Part shown: piece by piece, positions 22,301 to 35,200 of the stretch
How positions within the stretch are numbered: the first letter of the stretch is position 1
How the letters are laid out: every line of letters starts with the position of its first letter
Assembly (NCBI GenBank): GCA_012656075.1
Contig: JAAKBF010000049.1
Location: forward strand, 124,001-188,000
Direction of reading: 5' to 3'
DNA length: 64,000 nucleotides
Source of the DNA: Phytophthora hibernalis
Lineage: Eukaryota > Oomycota > Peronosporomycetes > Peronosporales > Peronosporaceae
The notes under the pieces: generated by a model
What the model saw: the letters and a program-made list of their open reading frames with translations, nothing else
Databases searched by the model: none
Told to the model about the DNA's origin: nothing
Program-made: the position numbers and the translations under genes

Positions 22301-25300
22301 ACGAAATGCAAACAAATACATCCACCAATCCACAACAAAAGTTATTTCATCAACCACATACACCTTCAACACAGATCTGCCTGCTATATCTCGACCTCCT
22401 TGTATTCTTCTGCGCGTGTACTCCACATACGTCTCTGCGTCGGTCTGCACAGCATACCACATATCTAGCCTTTACGACAAAAGACGAGCGAGACCAGTTA
22501 CCTACCAAGCCTTGGTGGTGACCAAGGTGCGCGAAGCTACGCGCGTTCGTCGAACCTGCATGCCACAACCTCCCCGAAGCGTGTGTTTTGATCAGAGCAG
22601 CAACAGCAAAAGACAATATTTACACTTGCCTGGTGGAGACGGCCAGTCGAATTCGGTGTCTTCTTGCTTCTTTGCACCAGCCTTGCTGTTCCTCCGCCTT
22701 CACACGAACTCGACGCCATCACTGCACGAAAAATACCGACGAACCACACCACACACGCCACCATAGTCACCCCTTCACTTGGACCTGCACCCTGAACTCA
22801 CCGCTGTGTCCCGCACCCCGGACTTGATAACTATACGAAGCCGTCGCCGCCTGCACCGAATACGTTTTGCAAAATGAGCTTTCGACGCGCACCAATATTC
22901 CTTCTGGTAGGTACCATCTTCTTCAACTCGAATTCACCAACAAATAGTAATCCATCACCAACAAGTAAGCACACAAAATGACACGCACAGTTTACTTCAC
23001 GATCCGTTCACGAAACTCCAAACCGAGAACAAACAGACCCACACAGATCATCACACCAGAACCAGTCGCGAAACACCACCTCACCAACACCATCACAAAC
23101 AACACTCCACAAACAACGTCGTCCATCACCACATCGTTCGTACCCACAAACAACACTCCACAAACAACGTCGTCCATCACCACATCGTTCGTACCCACAA
23201 ACAACACTCCACAAACAACGTCGTCCATCATCACATCGTTCGTACCCACAAAGTAAAAGCCACAAACAACTGCACACTGCACACTGCACACCGCAACTCT
23301 TAACTGCTGCAAAGATATCCACACACGTACACACTTCGATCACACCGGGACTCCAAAATCCCACCCGCAGCACTCACACTCACACCCACACCAACACGAA
23401 CACACACGAGCCGAGGCACGAAATGCAAACAAATACATCCACCAATCCACAACAAAAGTTATTTCATCAACCACATACACCTTCAACACAGATCTGCCTG
23501 CTATATCTCGACCTCCTTGTATTCTTCTGCGCGTGTACTCCACATACGTCTCTGCGTCGGTCTGCACAGCATACCACATATCTAGCCTTTACGACAAAAG
23601 ACGAGCGAGACCAGTTACCTAGCAAGCCTTGGTGGTGACCAAGGTGCGCGAAGCTACGCGCGTTCGTCGAACCTGCATGCCACAACCTCCCCGAAGCGTG
23701 TGTTTTGATCAGAGCAGCAACAGCAAAAGACAATATTTACACTTGCCTGGTGGAGACGGCCAGTCGAATTCGGTGTCTTCTTGCTTCTTTGCACCAGCCT
23801 TGCTGTTCCTCCGCCTTCACACGAACTCGACGCCATCACTGCACGAAAATACCGACGAACCACACCACACACGCCACCATAGTCACCCCTTCACTTGGAC
23901 CTGCACCCTGAACTCACCGCTGTGTCCCGCACCCCGGACTTGATAACTATACGAAGCCGTCGCCGCCTGCACCGAATACGTTTTGCAAAATGAGCTTTCG
24001 ACGCGCACCAATATTCCTTCTGGTAGGTACCATCTTCTTCAACTCGAATTCACCAACAAATAGTAATCCATCACCAACAAGTAAGCACACAAAATGACAC
24101 GCACAGTTTACTTCACGATCCGTTCACGAAACTCCAAACCGAGAACAAACAGACCCACACAGATCATCACACCAGAACCAGTCGCGAAACACCACCTCAC
24201 CAACACCATCACAAACAACACTCCACAAACAACGTCGTCCATCACCACATCGTTCGTACCCACAAACAACACTCCACAAACAACGTCGTCCATCACCACA
24301 TCGTTCGTACCCACAAACAACACTCCACAAACAACGTCGTCCATCATCACATCGTTCGTACCCACAAAGTAAAAGCCACAAACAACTGCACACTGCACAC
24401 TGCACACCGCAACTCTTAACTGCTGCAAAGATATCCACACACGTACACACTTCGATCACACCGGGACTCCAAAATCCCACCCGCAGCACTCACACTCACA
24501 CCCACACCAACACGAACACACACGAGCCGAGGCACGAAATGCAAACAAATACATCCACCAATCCACAACAAAAGTTATTTCATCAACCACATACACCTTC
24601 AACACAGACCTGCCTGCTATATCTCGACCTCCTTGTATTCTTCTGCGCGTGTACTCCACATACGTCTCTGCGTCGGTCTGCACAGCATACCACATATCTA
24701 GCCTTTACGACAAAAGACGAGCGAGACCAGTTACCTACCAAGCCTTGGTGGTGACCAAGGTGCGCGAAGCTACGCGCGTTCGTCGAACCTGCATGCCACA
24801 ACCTCCCCGAAGCGTGTGTTTTGATCAGAGCAGCAACAGCAAAAGACAATATTTACACTTGCCTGGTGGAGACGGCCAGTCGAATTCGGTGTCTTCTTGC
24901 TTCTTTGCACCAGCCTTGCTGTTCCTCCGCCTTCACACGAACTCGACGCCATCACTGCACGAAAAATACCGACGAACCACACCACACACGCCACCATAGT
25001 CACCCCTTCACTTGGACCTGCACCCTGAACTCACCGCTGTGTCCCGCACCCCGGACTTGATAACTATACGAAGCCGTCGCCGCCTGCACCGAATACGTTT
25101 TGCAAAATGAGCTTTCGACGCGCACCAATATTCCTTCTGGTAGGTACCATCTTCTTCAACTCGAATTCACCAACAAATAGTAATCCATCACCAACAAGTA
25201 AGCACACAAAATGACACGCACAGTTTACTTCACGATCCGTTCACGAAACTCCAAACCGAGAACAAACAGACCCACACAGATCATCACACCAGAACCAGTC

Positions 25301-28300
25301 GCGAAACACCACCTCACCAACACCATCACAAACAACACTCCACAAACAACGTCGTCCATCACCACATCGTTCGTACCCACAAACAACACTCCACAAACAA
25401 CGTCGTCCATCACCACATCGTTCGTACCCACAAACAACACTCCACAAACAACGTCGTCCATCATCACATCGTTCGTACCCACAAAGTAAAAGCCACAAAC
25501 AACTGCACACTGCACACTGCACACCGCAACTCTTAACTGCTGCAAAGATATCCACACACGTACACACTTCGATCACACCGGGACTCCAAAATCCCACCCG
25601 CAGCACTCACACTCACACCCACACCAACACGAACACACACGAGCCGAGGCACGAAATGCAAACAAATACATCCACCAATCCACAACAAAAGTTATTTCAT
25701 CAACCACATACACCTTCAACACAGACCTGCCTGCTATATCTCGACCTCCTTGTATTCTTCTGCGCGTGTACTCCACATACGTCTCTGCGTCGGTCTGCAC
25801 AGCATACCACATATCTAGCCTTTACGACAAAAGACGAGCGAGACCAGTTACCTACCAAGCCTTGGTGGTGACCAAGGTGCGCGAAGCTACGCGCGTTCGT
25901 CGAACCTGCATGCCACAACCTCCCCGAAGCGTGTGTTTTGATCAGAGCAGCAACAGCAAAAGACAATATTTACACTTGCCTGGTGGAGACGGCCAGTCGA
26001 ATTCGGTGTCTTCTTGCTTCTTTGCACCAGCCTTGCTGTTCCTCCGCCTTCACACGAACTCGACGCCATCACTGCACGAAAATACCGACGAACCACACCA
26101 CACACGCCACCATAGTCACCCCTTCACTTGGACCTGCACCCTGAACTCACCGCTGTGTCCGCACCCCGGACTTGATAACTATACGAAGCCGTCGCCGCCT
26201 GCACCGAATACGTTTTGCAAAATGAGCTTTCGACGCGCACCAATATTCCTTCTGGTAGGTACCATCTTCTTCAACTCGAATTCACCAACAAATAGTAATC
26301 CATCACCAACAAGTAAGCACACAAAATGACACGCACAGTTTACTTCACGATCCGTTCACGAAACTCCAAACCGAGAACAAACAGACCCACACAGATCATC
26401 ACACCAGAACCAGTCGCGAAACACCACCTCACCAACACCATCACAAACAACACTCCACAAACAACGTCGTCCATCACCACATCGTTCGTACCCACAAACA
26501 ACACTCCACAAACAACGTCGTCCATCACCACATCGTTCGTACCCACAAACAACACTCCACAAACAACGTCGTCCATCATCACATCGTTCGTACCCACAAA
26601 GTAAAAGCCACAAACAACTGCACACTGCACACTGCACACCGCAACTCTTAACTGCTGCAAAGATATCCACACACGTACACACTTCGATCACACCGGGACT
26701 CCAAAATCCCACCCGCAGCACTCACACTCACACCCACACCAACACGAACACACACGAGCCGAGGCACGAAATGCAAACAAATACATCCACCAATCCACAA
26801 CAAAAGTTATTTCATCAACCACATACACCTTCAACACAGACCTGCCTGCTATATCTCGACCTCCTTGTATTCTTCTGCGCGTGTACTCCACATACGTCTC
26901 TGCGTCGGTCTGCACAGCATACCACATATCTAGCCTTTACGACAAAAGACGAGCGAGACCAGTTACCTACCAAGCCTTGGTGGTGACCAAGGTGCGCGAA
27001 GCTACGCGCGTTCGTCGAACCTGCATGCCACAACCTCCCCGAAGCGTGTGTTTTGATCAGAGCAGCAACAGCAAAAGACAATATTTACACTTGCCTGGTG
27101 GAGACGGCCAGTCGAATTCGGTGTCTTCTTGCTTCTTTGCACCAGCCTTGCTGTTCCTCCGCCTTCACACGAACTCGACGCCATCACTGCACGAAAAATA
27201 CCGACGAACCACACCACACACGCCACCATAGTCACCCCTTCACTTGGACCTGCACCCTGAACTCACCGCTGTGTCCCGCACCCCGGACTTGATAACTATA
27301 CGAAGCCGTCGCCGCCTGCACCGAATACGTTTTGCAAAATGAGCTTTCGACGCGCACCAATATTCCTTCTGGTAGGTACCATCTTCTTCAACTCGAATTC
27401 ACCAACAAATAGTAATCCATCACCAACAAGTAAGCACACAAAATGACACGCACAGTTTACTTCACGATCCGTTCACGAAACTCCAAACCGAGAACAAACA
27501 GACCCACACAGATCATCACACCAGAACCAGTCGCGAAACACCACCTCACCAACACCATCACAAACAACACTCCACAAACAACGTCGTCCATCACCACATC
27601 GTTCGTACCCACAAACAACACTCCACAAACAACGTCGTCCATCACCACATCGTTCGTACCCACAAACAACACTCCACAAACAACGTCGTCCATCATCACA
27701 TCGTTCGTACCCACAAAGTAAAAGCCACAAACAACTGCACACTGCACACTGCACACCGCAACTCTTAACTGCTGCAAAGATATCCACACACGTACACACT
27801 TCGATCACACCGGGACTCCAAAATCCCACCCGCAGCACTCACACTCACACCCACACCAACACGAACACACACGAGCCGAGGCACGAAATGCAAACAAATA
27901 CATCCACCAATCCACAACAAAAGTTATTTCATCAACCACATACACCTTCAACACAGACCTGCCTGCTATATCTCGACCTCCTTGTATTCTTCTGCGCGTG
28001 TACTCCACATACGTCTCTGCGTCGGTCTGCACAGCATACCACATATCTAGCCTTTACGACAAAAGACGAGCGAGACCAGTTACCTACCAAGCCTTGGTGG
28101 TGACCAAGGTGCGCGAAGCTACGCGCGTTCGTCGAACCTGCATGCCACAACCTCCCCGAAGCGTGTGTTTTGATCAGAGCAGCAACAGCAAAAGACAATA
28201 TTTACACTTGCCTGGTGGAGACGGCCAGTCGAATTCGGTGTCTTCTTGCTTCTTTGCACCAGCCTTGCTGTTCCTCCGCCTTCACACGAACTCGACGCCA

Positions 28301-28455
28301 TCACTGCACGAAAAATACCGACGAACCACACCACACACGCCACCATAGTCACCCCTTCACTTGGACCTGCACCCTGAACTCACCGCTGTGTCCCGCACCC
28401 CGGACTTGATAACTATACGAAGCCGTCGCCGCCTGCACCGAATACGTTTTGCAAA

Positions 28456-28838
28456 ATGAGCTTTCGACGCGCACCAATATTCCTTCTGGTAGGTACCATC
28501 TTCTTCAACTCGAATTCACCAACAAATAGTAATCCATCACCAACAAGTAAGCACACAAAATGACACGCACAGTTTACTTCACGATCCGTTCACGAAACTC
28601 CAAACCGAGAACAAACAGACCCACACAGATCATCACACCAGAACCAGTCGCGAAACACCACCTCACCAACACCATCACAAACAACACTCCACAAACAACG
28701 TCGTCCATCACCACATCGTTCGTACCCACAAACAACACTCCACAAACAACGTCGTCCATCACCACATCGTTCGTACCCACAAACAACACTCCACAAACAA
28801 CGTCGTCCATCATCACATCGTTCGTACCCACAAAGTAA
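28456..28838 (+). CDS. possible two-exon secreted repeat mini-protein within each unit (representative copy)
   Basis: In the unit starting at 28207, ATG 28456 opens a 35-codon frame with a signal-peptide-like start 'MSFRRAPIFLLVGTIFF': basic n-region, hydrophobic core, then Asn/Ser/Pro. It contains a good donor, GTAAGC, at 28547. Acceptors at 28641 or 28647 would give a 95- or 101-bp intron and join in frame to a Thr/Asn/Ser-rich tail. That tail has three 17-residue repeats of 'NNTPQTTSSITTSFVPT' and ends at 28838. Without splicing, the first frame stops in an ATGA overlap with a second frame starting at 28560. The layout recurs in nearly every unit; the unit starting at 21513 has an early stop (ATGAGCTGA). 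The coding call is inference. It rests on codon-length repeats, the signal-like start and usable splice sites. Confidence 0.3.
28680..28832 (+). repeat. internal 51-bp minisatellite, three copies (representative)
   Basis: Three direct copies of a 51-base repeat starting AACAACACTCC lie at 28680, 28731 and 28782. The last has ATC in place of ACC. Units starting at 18580 and 19334 have two copies and all later ones three. Fifty-one bases equals 17 codons, so copy-number change keeps any reading frame. Confidence 0.95.
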
Positions 28839-29202
28839 AAGCCACAAACAACTGCACACTGCACACTGCACACCGCAACTCTTAACTGCTGCAAAGATAT
28901 CCACACACGTACACACTTCGATCACACCGGGACTCCAAAATCCCACCCGCAGCACTCACACTCACACCCACACCAACACGAACACACACGAGCCGAGGCA
29001 CGAAATGCAAACAAATACATCCACCAATCCACAACAAAAGTTATTTCATCAACCACATACACCTTCAACACAGACCTGCCTGCTATATCTCGACCTCCTT
29101 GTATTCTTCTGCGCGTGTACTCCACATACGTCTCTGCGTCGGTCTGCACAGCATACCACATATCTAGCCTTTACGACAAAAGACGAGCGAGACCAGTTAC
29201 CT

Positions 29203-29254
29203 ACCAAGCCTTGGTGGTGACCAAGGTGCGCGAAGCTACGCGCGTTCGTCGAAC
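29203..29254 (+). other. cluster of hairpins in each array unit (representative)
   Basis: Three adjacent stem-loops lie here. They are CCTTGGT-GGTG-ACCAAGG (29209-29226), GCGCG-AAGCTA-CGCGC (28-base offset, 29228-29243) and GTTCG-T-CGAAC (29244-29254). Just upstream, ACCAAG-C-CTTGGT (29203-29215) can pair instead of the first stem, giving two mutually exclusive folds. The cluster is kept in every full unit I inspected. It might be a structured RNA element, a terminator or a recombination/replication signal. Not a tRNA or 5S fold. Confidence 0.5.
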
Positions 29255-32200
29255 CTGCATGCCACAACCTCCCCGAAGCGTGTGTTTTGATCAGAGCAGC
29301 AACAGCAAAAGACAATATTTACACTTGCCTGGTGGAGACGGCCAGTCGAATTCGGTGTCTTCTTGCTTCTTTGCACCAGCCTTGCTGTTCCTCCGCCTTC
29401 ACACGAACTCGACGCCATCACTGCACGAAAAATACCGACGAACCACACCACACACGCCACCATAGTCACCCCTTCACTTGGACCTGCACCCTGAACTCAC
29501 CGCTGTGTCCCGCACCCCGGACTTGATAACTATACGAAGCCGTCGCCGCCTGCACCGAATACGTTTTGCAAAATGAGCTTTCGACGCGCACCAATATTCC
29601 TTCTGGTAGGTACCATCTTCTTCAACTCGAATTCACCAACAAATAGTAATCCATCACCAACAAGTAAGCACACAAAATGACACGCACAGTTTACTTCACG
29701 ATCCGTTCACGAAACTCCAAACCGAGAACAAACAGACCCACACAGATCATCACACCAGAACCAGTCGCGAAACACCACCTCACCAACACCATCACAAACA
29801 ACACTCCACAAACAACGTCGTCCATCACCACATCGTTCGTACCCACAAACAACACTCCACAAACAACGTCGTCCATCACCACATCGTTCGTACCCACAAA
29901 CAACACTCCACAAACAACGTCGTCCATCATCACATCGTTCGTACCCACAAAGTAAAAGCCACAAACAACTGCACACTGCACACTGCACACCGCAACTCTT
30001 AACTGCTGCAAAGATATCCACACACGTACACACTTCGATCACACCGGGACTCCAAAATCCCACCCGCAGCACTCACACTCACACCCACACCAACACGAAC
30101 ACACACGAGCCGAGGCACGAAATGCAAACAAATACATCCACCAATCCACAACAAAAGTTATTTCATCAACCACATACACCTTCAACACAGACCTGCCTGC
30201 TATATCTCGACCTCCTTGTATTCTTCTGCGCGTGTACTCCACATACGTCTCTGCGTCGGTCTGCACAGCATACCACATATCTAGCCTTTACGACAAAAGA
30301 CGAGCGAGACCAGTTACCTACCAAGCCTTGGTGGTGACCAAGGTGCGCGAAGCTACGCGCGTTCGTCGAACCTGCATGCCACAACCTCCCCGAAGCGTGT
30401 GTTTTGATCAGAGCAGCAACAGCAAAAGACAATATTTACACTTGCCTGGTGGAGACGGCCAGTCGAATTCGGTGTCTTCTTGCTTCTTTGCACCAGCCTT
30501 GCTGTTCCTCCGCCTTCACACGAACTCGACGCCATCACTGCACGAAAATACCGACGAACCACACCACACACGCCACCATAGTCACCCCTTCACTTGGACC
30601 TGCACCCTGAACTCACCGCTGTGTCCCGCACCCCGGACTTGATAACTATACGAAGCCGTCGCCGCCTGCACCGAATACGTTTTGCAAAATGAGCTTTCGA
30701 CGCGCACCAATATTCCTTCTGGTAGGTACCATCTTCTTCAACTCGAATTCACCAACAAATAGTAATCCATCACCAACAAGTAAGCACACAAAATGACACG
30801 CACAGTTTACTTCACGATCCGTTCACGAAACTCCAAACCGAGAACAAACAGACCCACACAGATCATCACACCAGAACCAGTCGCGAAACACCACCTCACC
30901 AACACCATCACAAACAACACTCCACAAACAACGTCGTCCATCACCACATCGTTCGTACCCACAAACAACACTCCACAAACAACGTCGTCCATCACCACAT
31001 CGTTCGTACCCACAAACAACACTCCACAAACAACGTCGTCCATCATCACATCGTTCGTACCCACAAAGTAAAAGCCACAAACAACTGCACACTGCACACT
31101 GCACACCGCAACTCTTAACTGCTGCAAAGATATCCACACACGTACACACTTCGATCACACCGGGACTCCAAAATCCCACCCGCAGCACTCACACTCACAC
31201 CCACACCAACACGAACACACACGAGCCGAGGCACGAAATGCAAACAAATACATCCACCAATCCACAACAAAAGTTATTTCATCAACCACATACACCTTCA
31301 ACACAGACCTGCCTGCTATATCTCGACCTCCTTGTATTCTTCTGCGCGTGTACTCCACATACGTCTCTGCGTCGGTCTGCACAGCATACCACATATCTAG
31401 CCTTTACGACAAAAGACGAGCGAGACCAGTTACCTACCAAGCCTTGGTGGTGACCAAGGTGCGCGAAGCTACGCGCGTTCGTCGAACCTGCATGCCACAA
31501 CCTCCCCGAAGCGTGTGTTTTGATCAGAGCAGCAACAGCAAAAGACAATATTTACACTTGCCTGGTGGAGACGGCCAGTCGAATTCGGTGTCTTCTTGCT
31601 TCTTTGCACCAGCCTTGCTGTTCCTCCGCCTTCACACGAACTCGACGCCATCACTGCACGAAAAATACCGACGAACCACACCACACACGCCACCATAGTC
31701 ACCCCTTCACTTGGACCTGCACCCTGAACTCACCGCTGTGTCCCGCACCCCGGACTTGATAACTATACGAAGCCGTCGCCGCCTGCACCGAATACGTTTT
31801 GCAAAATGAGCTTTCGACGCGCACCAATATTCCTTCTGGTAGGTACCATCTTCTTCAACTCGAATTCACCAACAAATAGTAATCCATCACCAACAAGTAA
31901 GCACACAAAATGACACGCACAGTTTACTTCACGATCCGTTCACGAAACTCCAAACCGAGAACAAACAGACCCACACAGATCATCACACCAGAACCAGTCG
32001 CGAAACACCACCTCACCAACACCATCACAAACAACACTCCACAAACAACGTCGTCCATCACCACATCGTTCGTACCCACAAACAACACTCCACAAACAAC
32101 GTCGTCCATCACCACATCGTTCGTACCCACAAACAACACTCCACAAACAACGTCGTCCATCATCACATCGTTCGTACCCACAAAGTAAAAGCCACAAACA

Positions 32201-35200
32201 ACTGCACACTGCACACTGCACACCGCAACTCTTAACTGCTGCAAAGATATCCACACACGTACACACTTCGATCACACCGGGACTCCAAAATCCCACCCGC
32301 AGCACTCACACTCACACCCACACCAACACGAACACACACGAGCCGAGGCACGAAATGCAAACAAATACATCCACCAATCCACAACAAAAGTTATTTCATC
32401 AACCACATACACCTTCAACACAGACCTGCCTGCTATATCTCGACCTCCTTGTATTCTTCTGCGCGTGTACTCCACATACGTCTCTGCGTCGGTCTGCACA
32501 GCATACCACATATCTAGCCTTTACGACAAAAGACGAGCGAGACCAGTTACCTACCAAGCCTTGGTGGTGACCAAGGTGCGCGAAGCTACGCGCGTTCGTC
32601 GAACCTGCATGCCACAACCTCCCCGAAGCGTGTGTTTTGATCAGAGCAGCAACAGCAAAAGACAATATTTACACTTGCCTGGTGGAGACGGCCAGTCGAA
32701 TTCGGTGTCTTCTTGCTTCTTTGCACCAGCCTTGCTGTTCCTCCGCCTTCACACGAACTCGACGCCATCACTGCACGAAAAATACCGACGAACCACACCA
32801 CACACGCCACCATAGTCACCCCTTCACTTGGACCTGCACCCTGAACTCACCGCTGTGTCCCGCACCCCGGACTTGATAACTATACGAAGCCGTCGCCGCC
32901 TGCACCGAATACGTTTTGCAAAATGAGCTTTCGACGCGCACCAATATTCCTTCTGGTAGGTACCATCTTCTTCAACTCGAATTCACCAACAAATAGTAAT
33001 CCATCACCAACAAGTAAGCACACAAAATGACACGCACAGTTTACTTCACGATCCGTTCACGAAACTCCAAACCGAGAACAAACAGACCCACACAGATCAT
33101 CACACCAGAACCAGTCGCGAAACACCACCTCACCAACACCATCACAAACAACACTCCACAAACAACGTCGTCCATCACCACATCGTTCGTACCCACAAAC
33201 AACACTCCACAAACAACGTCGTCCATCACCACATCGTTCGTACCCACAAACAACACTCCACAAACAACGTCGTCCATCATCACATCGTTCGTACCCACAA
33301 AGTAAAAGCCACAAACAACTGCACACTGCACACTGCACACCGCAACTCTTAACTGCTGCAAAGATATCCACACACGTACACACTTCGATCACACCGGGAC
33401 TCCAAAATCCCACCCGCAGCACTCACACTCACACCCACACCAACACGAACACACACGAGCCGAGGCACGAAATGCAAACAAATACATCCACCAATCCACA
33501 ACAAAAGTTATTTCATCAACCACATACACCTTCAACACAGACCTGCCTGCTATATCTCGACCTCCTTGTATTCTTCTGCGCGTGTACTCCACATACGTCT
33601 CTGCGTCGGTCTGCACAGCATACCACATATCTAGCCTTTACGACAAAAGACGAGCGAGACCAGTTACCTACCAAGCCTTGGTGGTGACCAAGGTGCGCGA
33701 AGCTACGCGCGTTCGTCGAACCTGCATGCCACAACCTCCCCGAAGCGTGTGTTTTGATCAGAGCAGCAACAGCAAAAGACAATATTTACACTTGCCTGGT
33801 GGAGACGGCCAGTCGAATTCGGTGTCTTCTTGCTTCTTTGCACCAGCCTTGCTGTTCCTCCGCCTTCACACGAACTCGACGCCATCACTGCACGAAAAAT
33901 ACCGACGAACCACACCACACACGCCACCATAGTCACCCCTTCACTTGGACCTGCACCCTGAACTCACCGCTGTGTCCCGCACCCCGGACTTGATAACTAT
34001 ACGAAGCCGTCGCCGCCTGCACCGAATACGTTTTGCAAAATGAGCTTTCGACGCGCACCAATATTCCTTCTGGTAGGTACCATCTTCTTCAACTCGAATT
34101 CACCAACAAATAGTAATCCATCACCAACAAGTAAGCACACAAAATGACACGCACAGTTTACTTCACGATCCGTTCACGAAACTCCAAACCGAGAACAAAC
34201 AGACCCACACAGATCATCACACCAGAACCAGTCGCGAAACACCACCTCACCAACACCATCACAAACAACACTCCACAAACAACGTCGTCCATCACCACAT
34301 CGTTCGTACCCACAAACAACACTCCACAAACAACGTCGTCCATCACCACATCGTTCGTACCCACAAACAACACTCCACAAACAACGTCGTCCATCATCAC
34401 ATCGTTCGTACCCACAAAGTAAAAGCCACAAACAACTGCACACTGCACACTGCACACCGCAACTCTTAACTGCTGCAAAGATATCCACACACGTACACAC
34501 TTCGATCACACCGGGACTCCAAAATCCCACCCGCAGCACTCACACTCACACCCACACCAACACGAACACACACGAGCCGAGGCACGAAATGCAAACAAAT
34601 ACATCCACCAATCCACAACAAAAGTTATTTCATCAACCACATACACCTTCAACACAGACCTGCCTGCTATATCTCGACCTCCTTGTATTCTTCTGCGCGT
34701 GTACTCCACATACGTCTCTGCGTCGGTCTGCACAGCATACCACATATCTAGCCTTTACGACAAAAGACGAGCGAGACCAGTTACCTACCAAGCCTTGGTG
34801 GTGACCAAGGTGCGCGAAGCTACGCGCGTTCGTCGAACCTGCATGCCACAACCTCCCCGAAGCGTGTGTTTTGATCAGAGCAGCAACAGCAAAAGACAAT
34901 ATTTACACTTGCCTGGTGGAGACGGCCAGTCGAATTCGGTGTCTTCTTGCTTCTTTGCACCAGCCTTGCTGTTCCTCCGCCTTCACACGAACTCGACGCC
35001 ATCACTGCACGAAAATACCGACGAACCACACCACACACGCCACCATAGTCACCCCTTCACTTGGACCTGCACCCTGAACTCACCGCTGTGTCCCGCACCC
35101 CGGACTTGATAACTATACGAAGCCGTCGCCGCCTGCACCGAATACGTTTTGCAAAATGAGCTTTCGACGCGCACCAATATTCCTTCTGGTAGGTACCATC

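Noticed and set aside
29209..29254. tRNA or 5S rRNA gene in the repeat unit
   Set aside because: The hairpins do not form a cloverleaf, there is no anticodon arm or A/B-box pair of proper spacing, and no 5S-like core.
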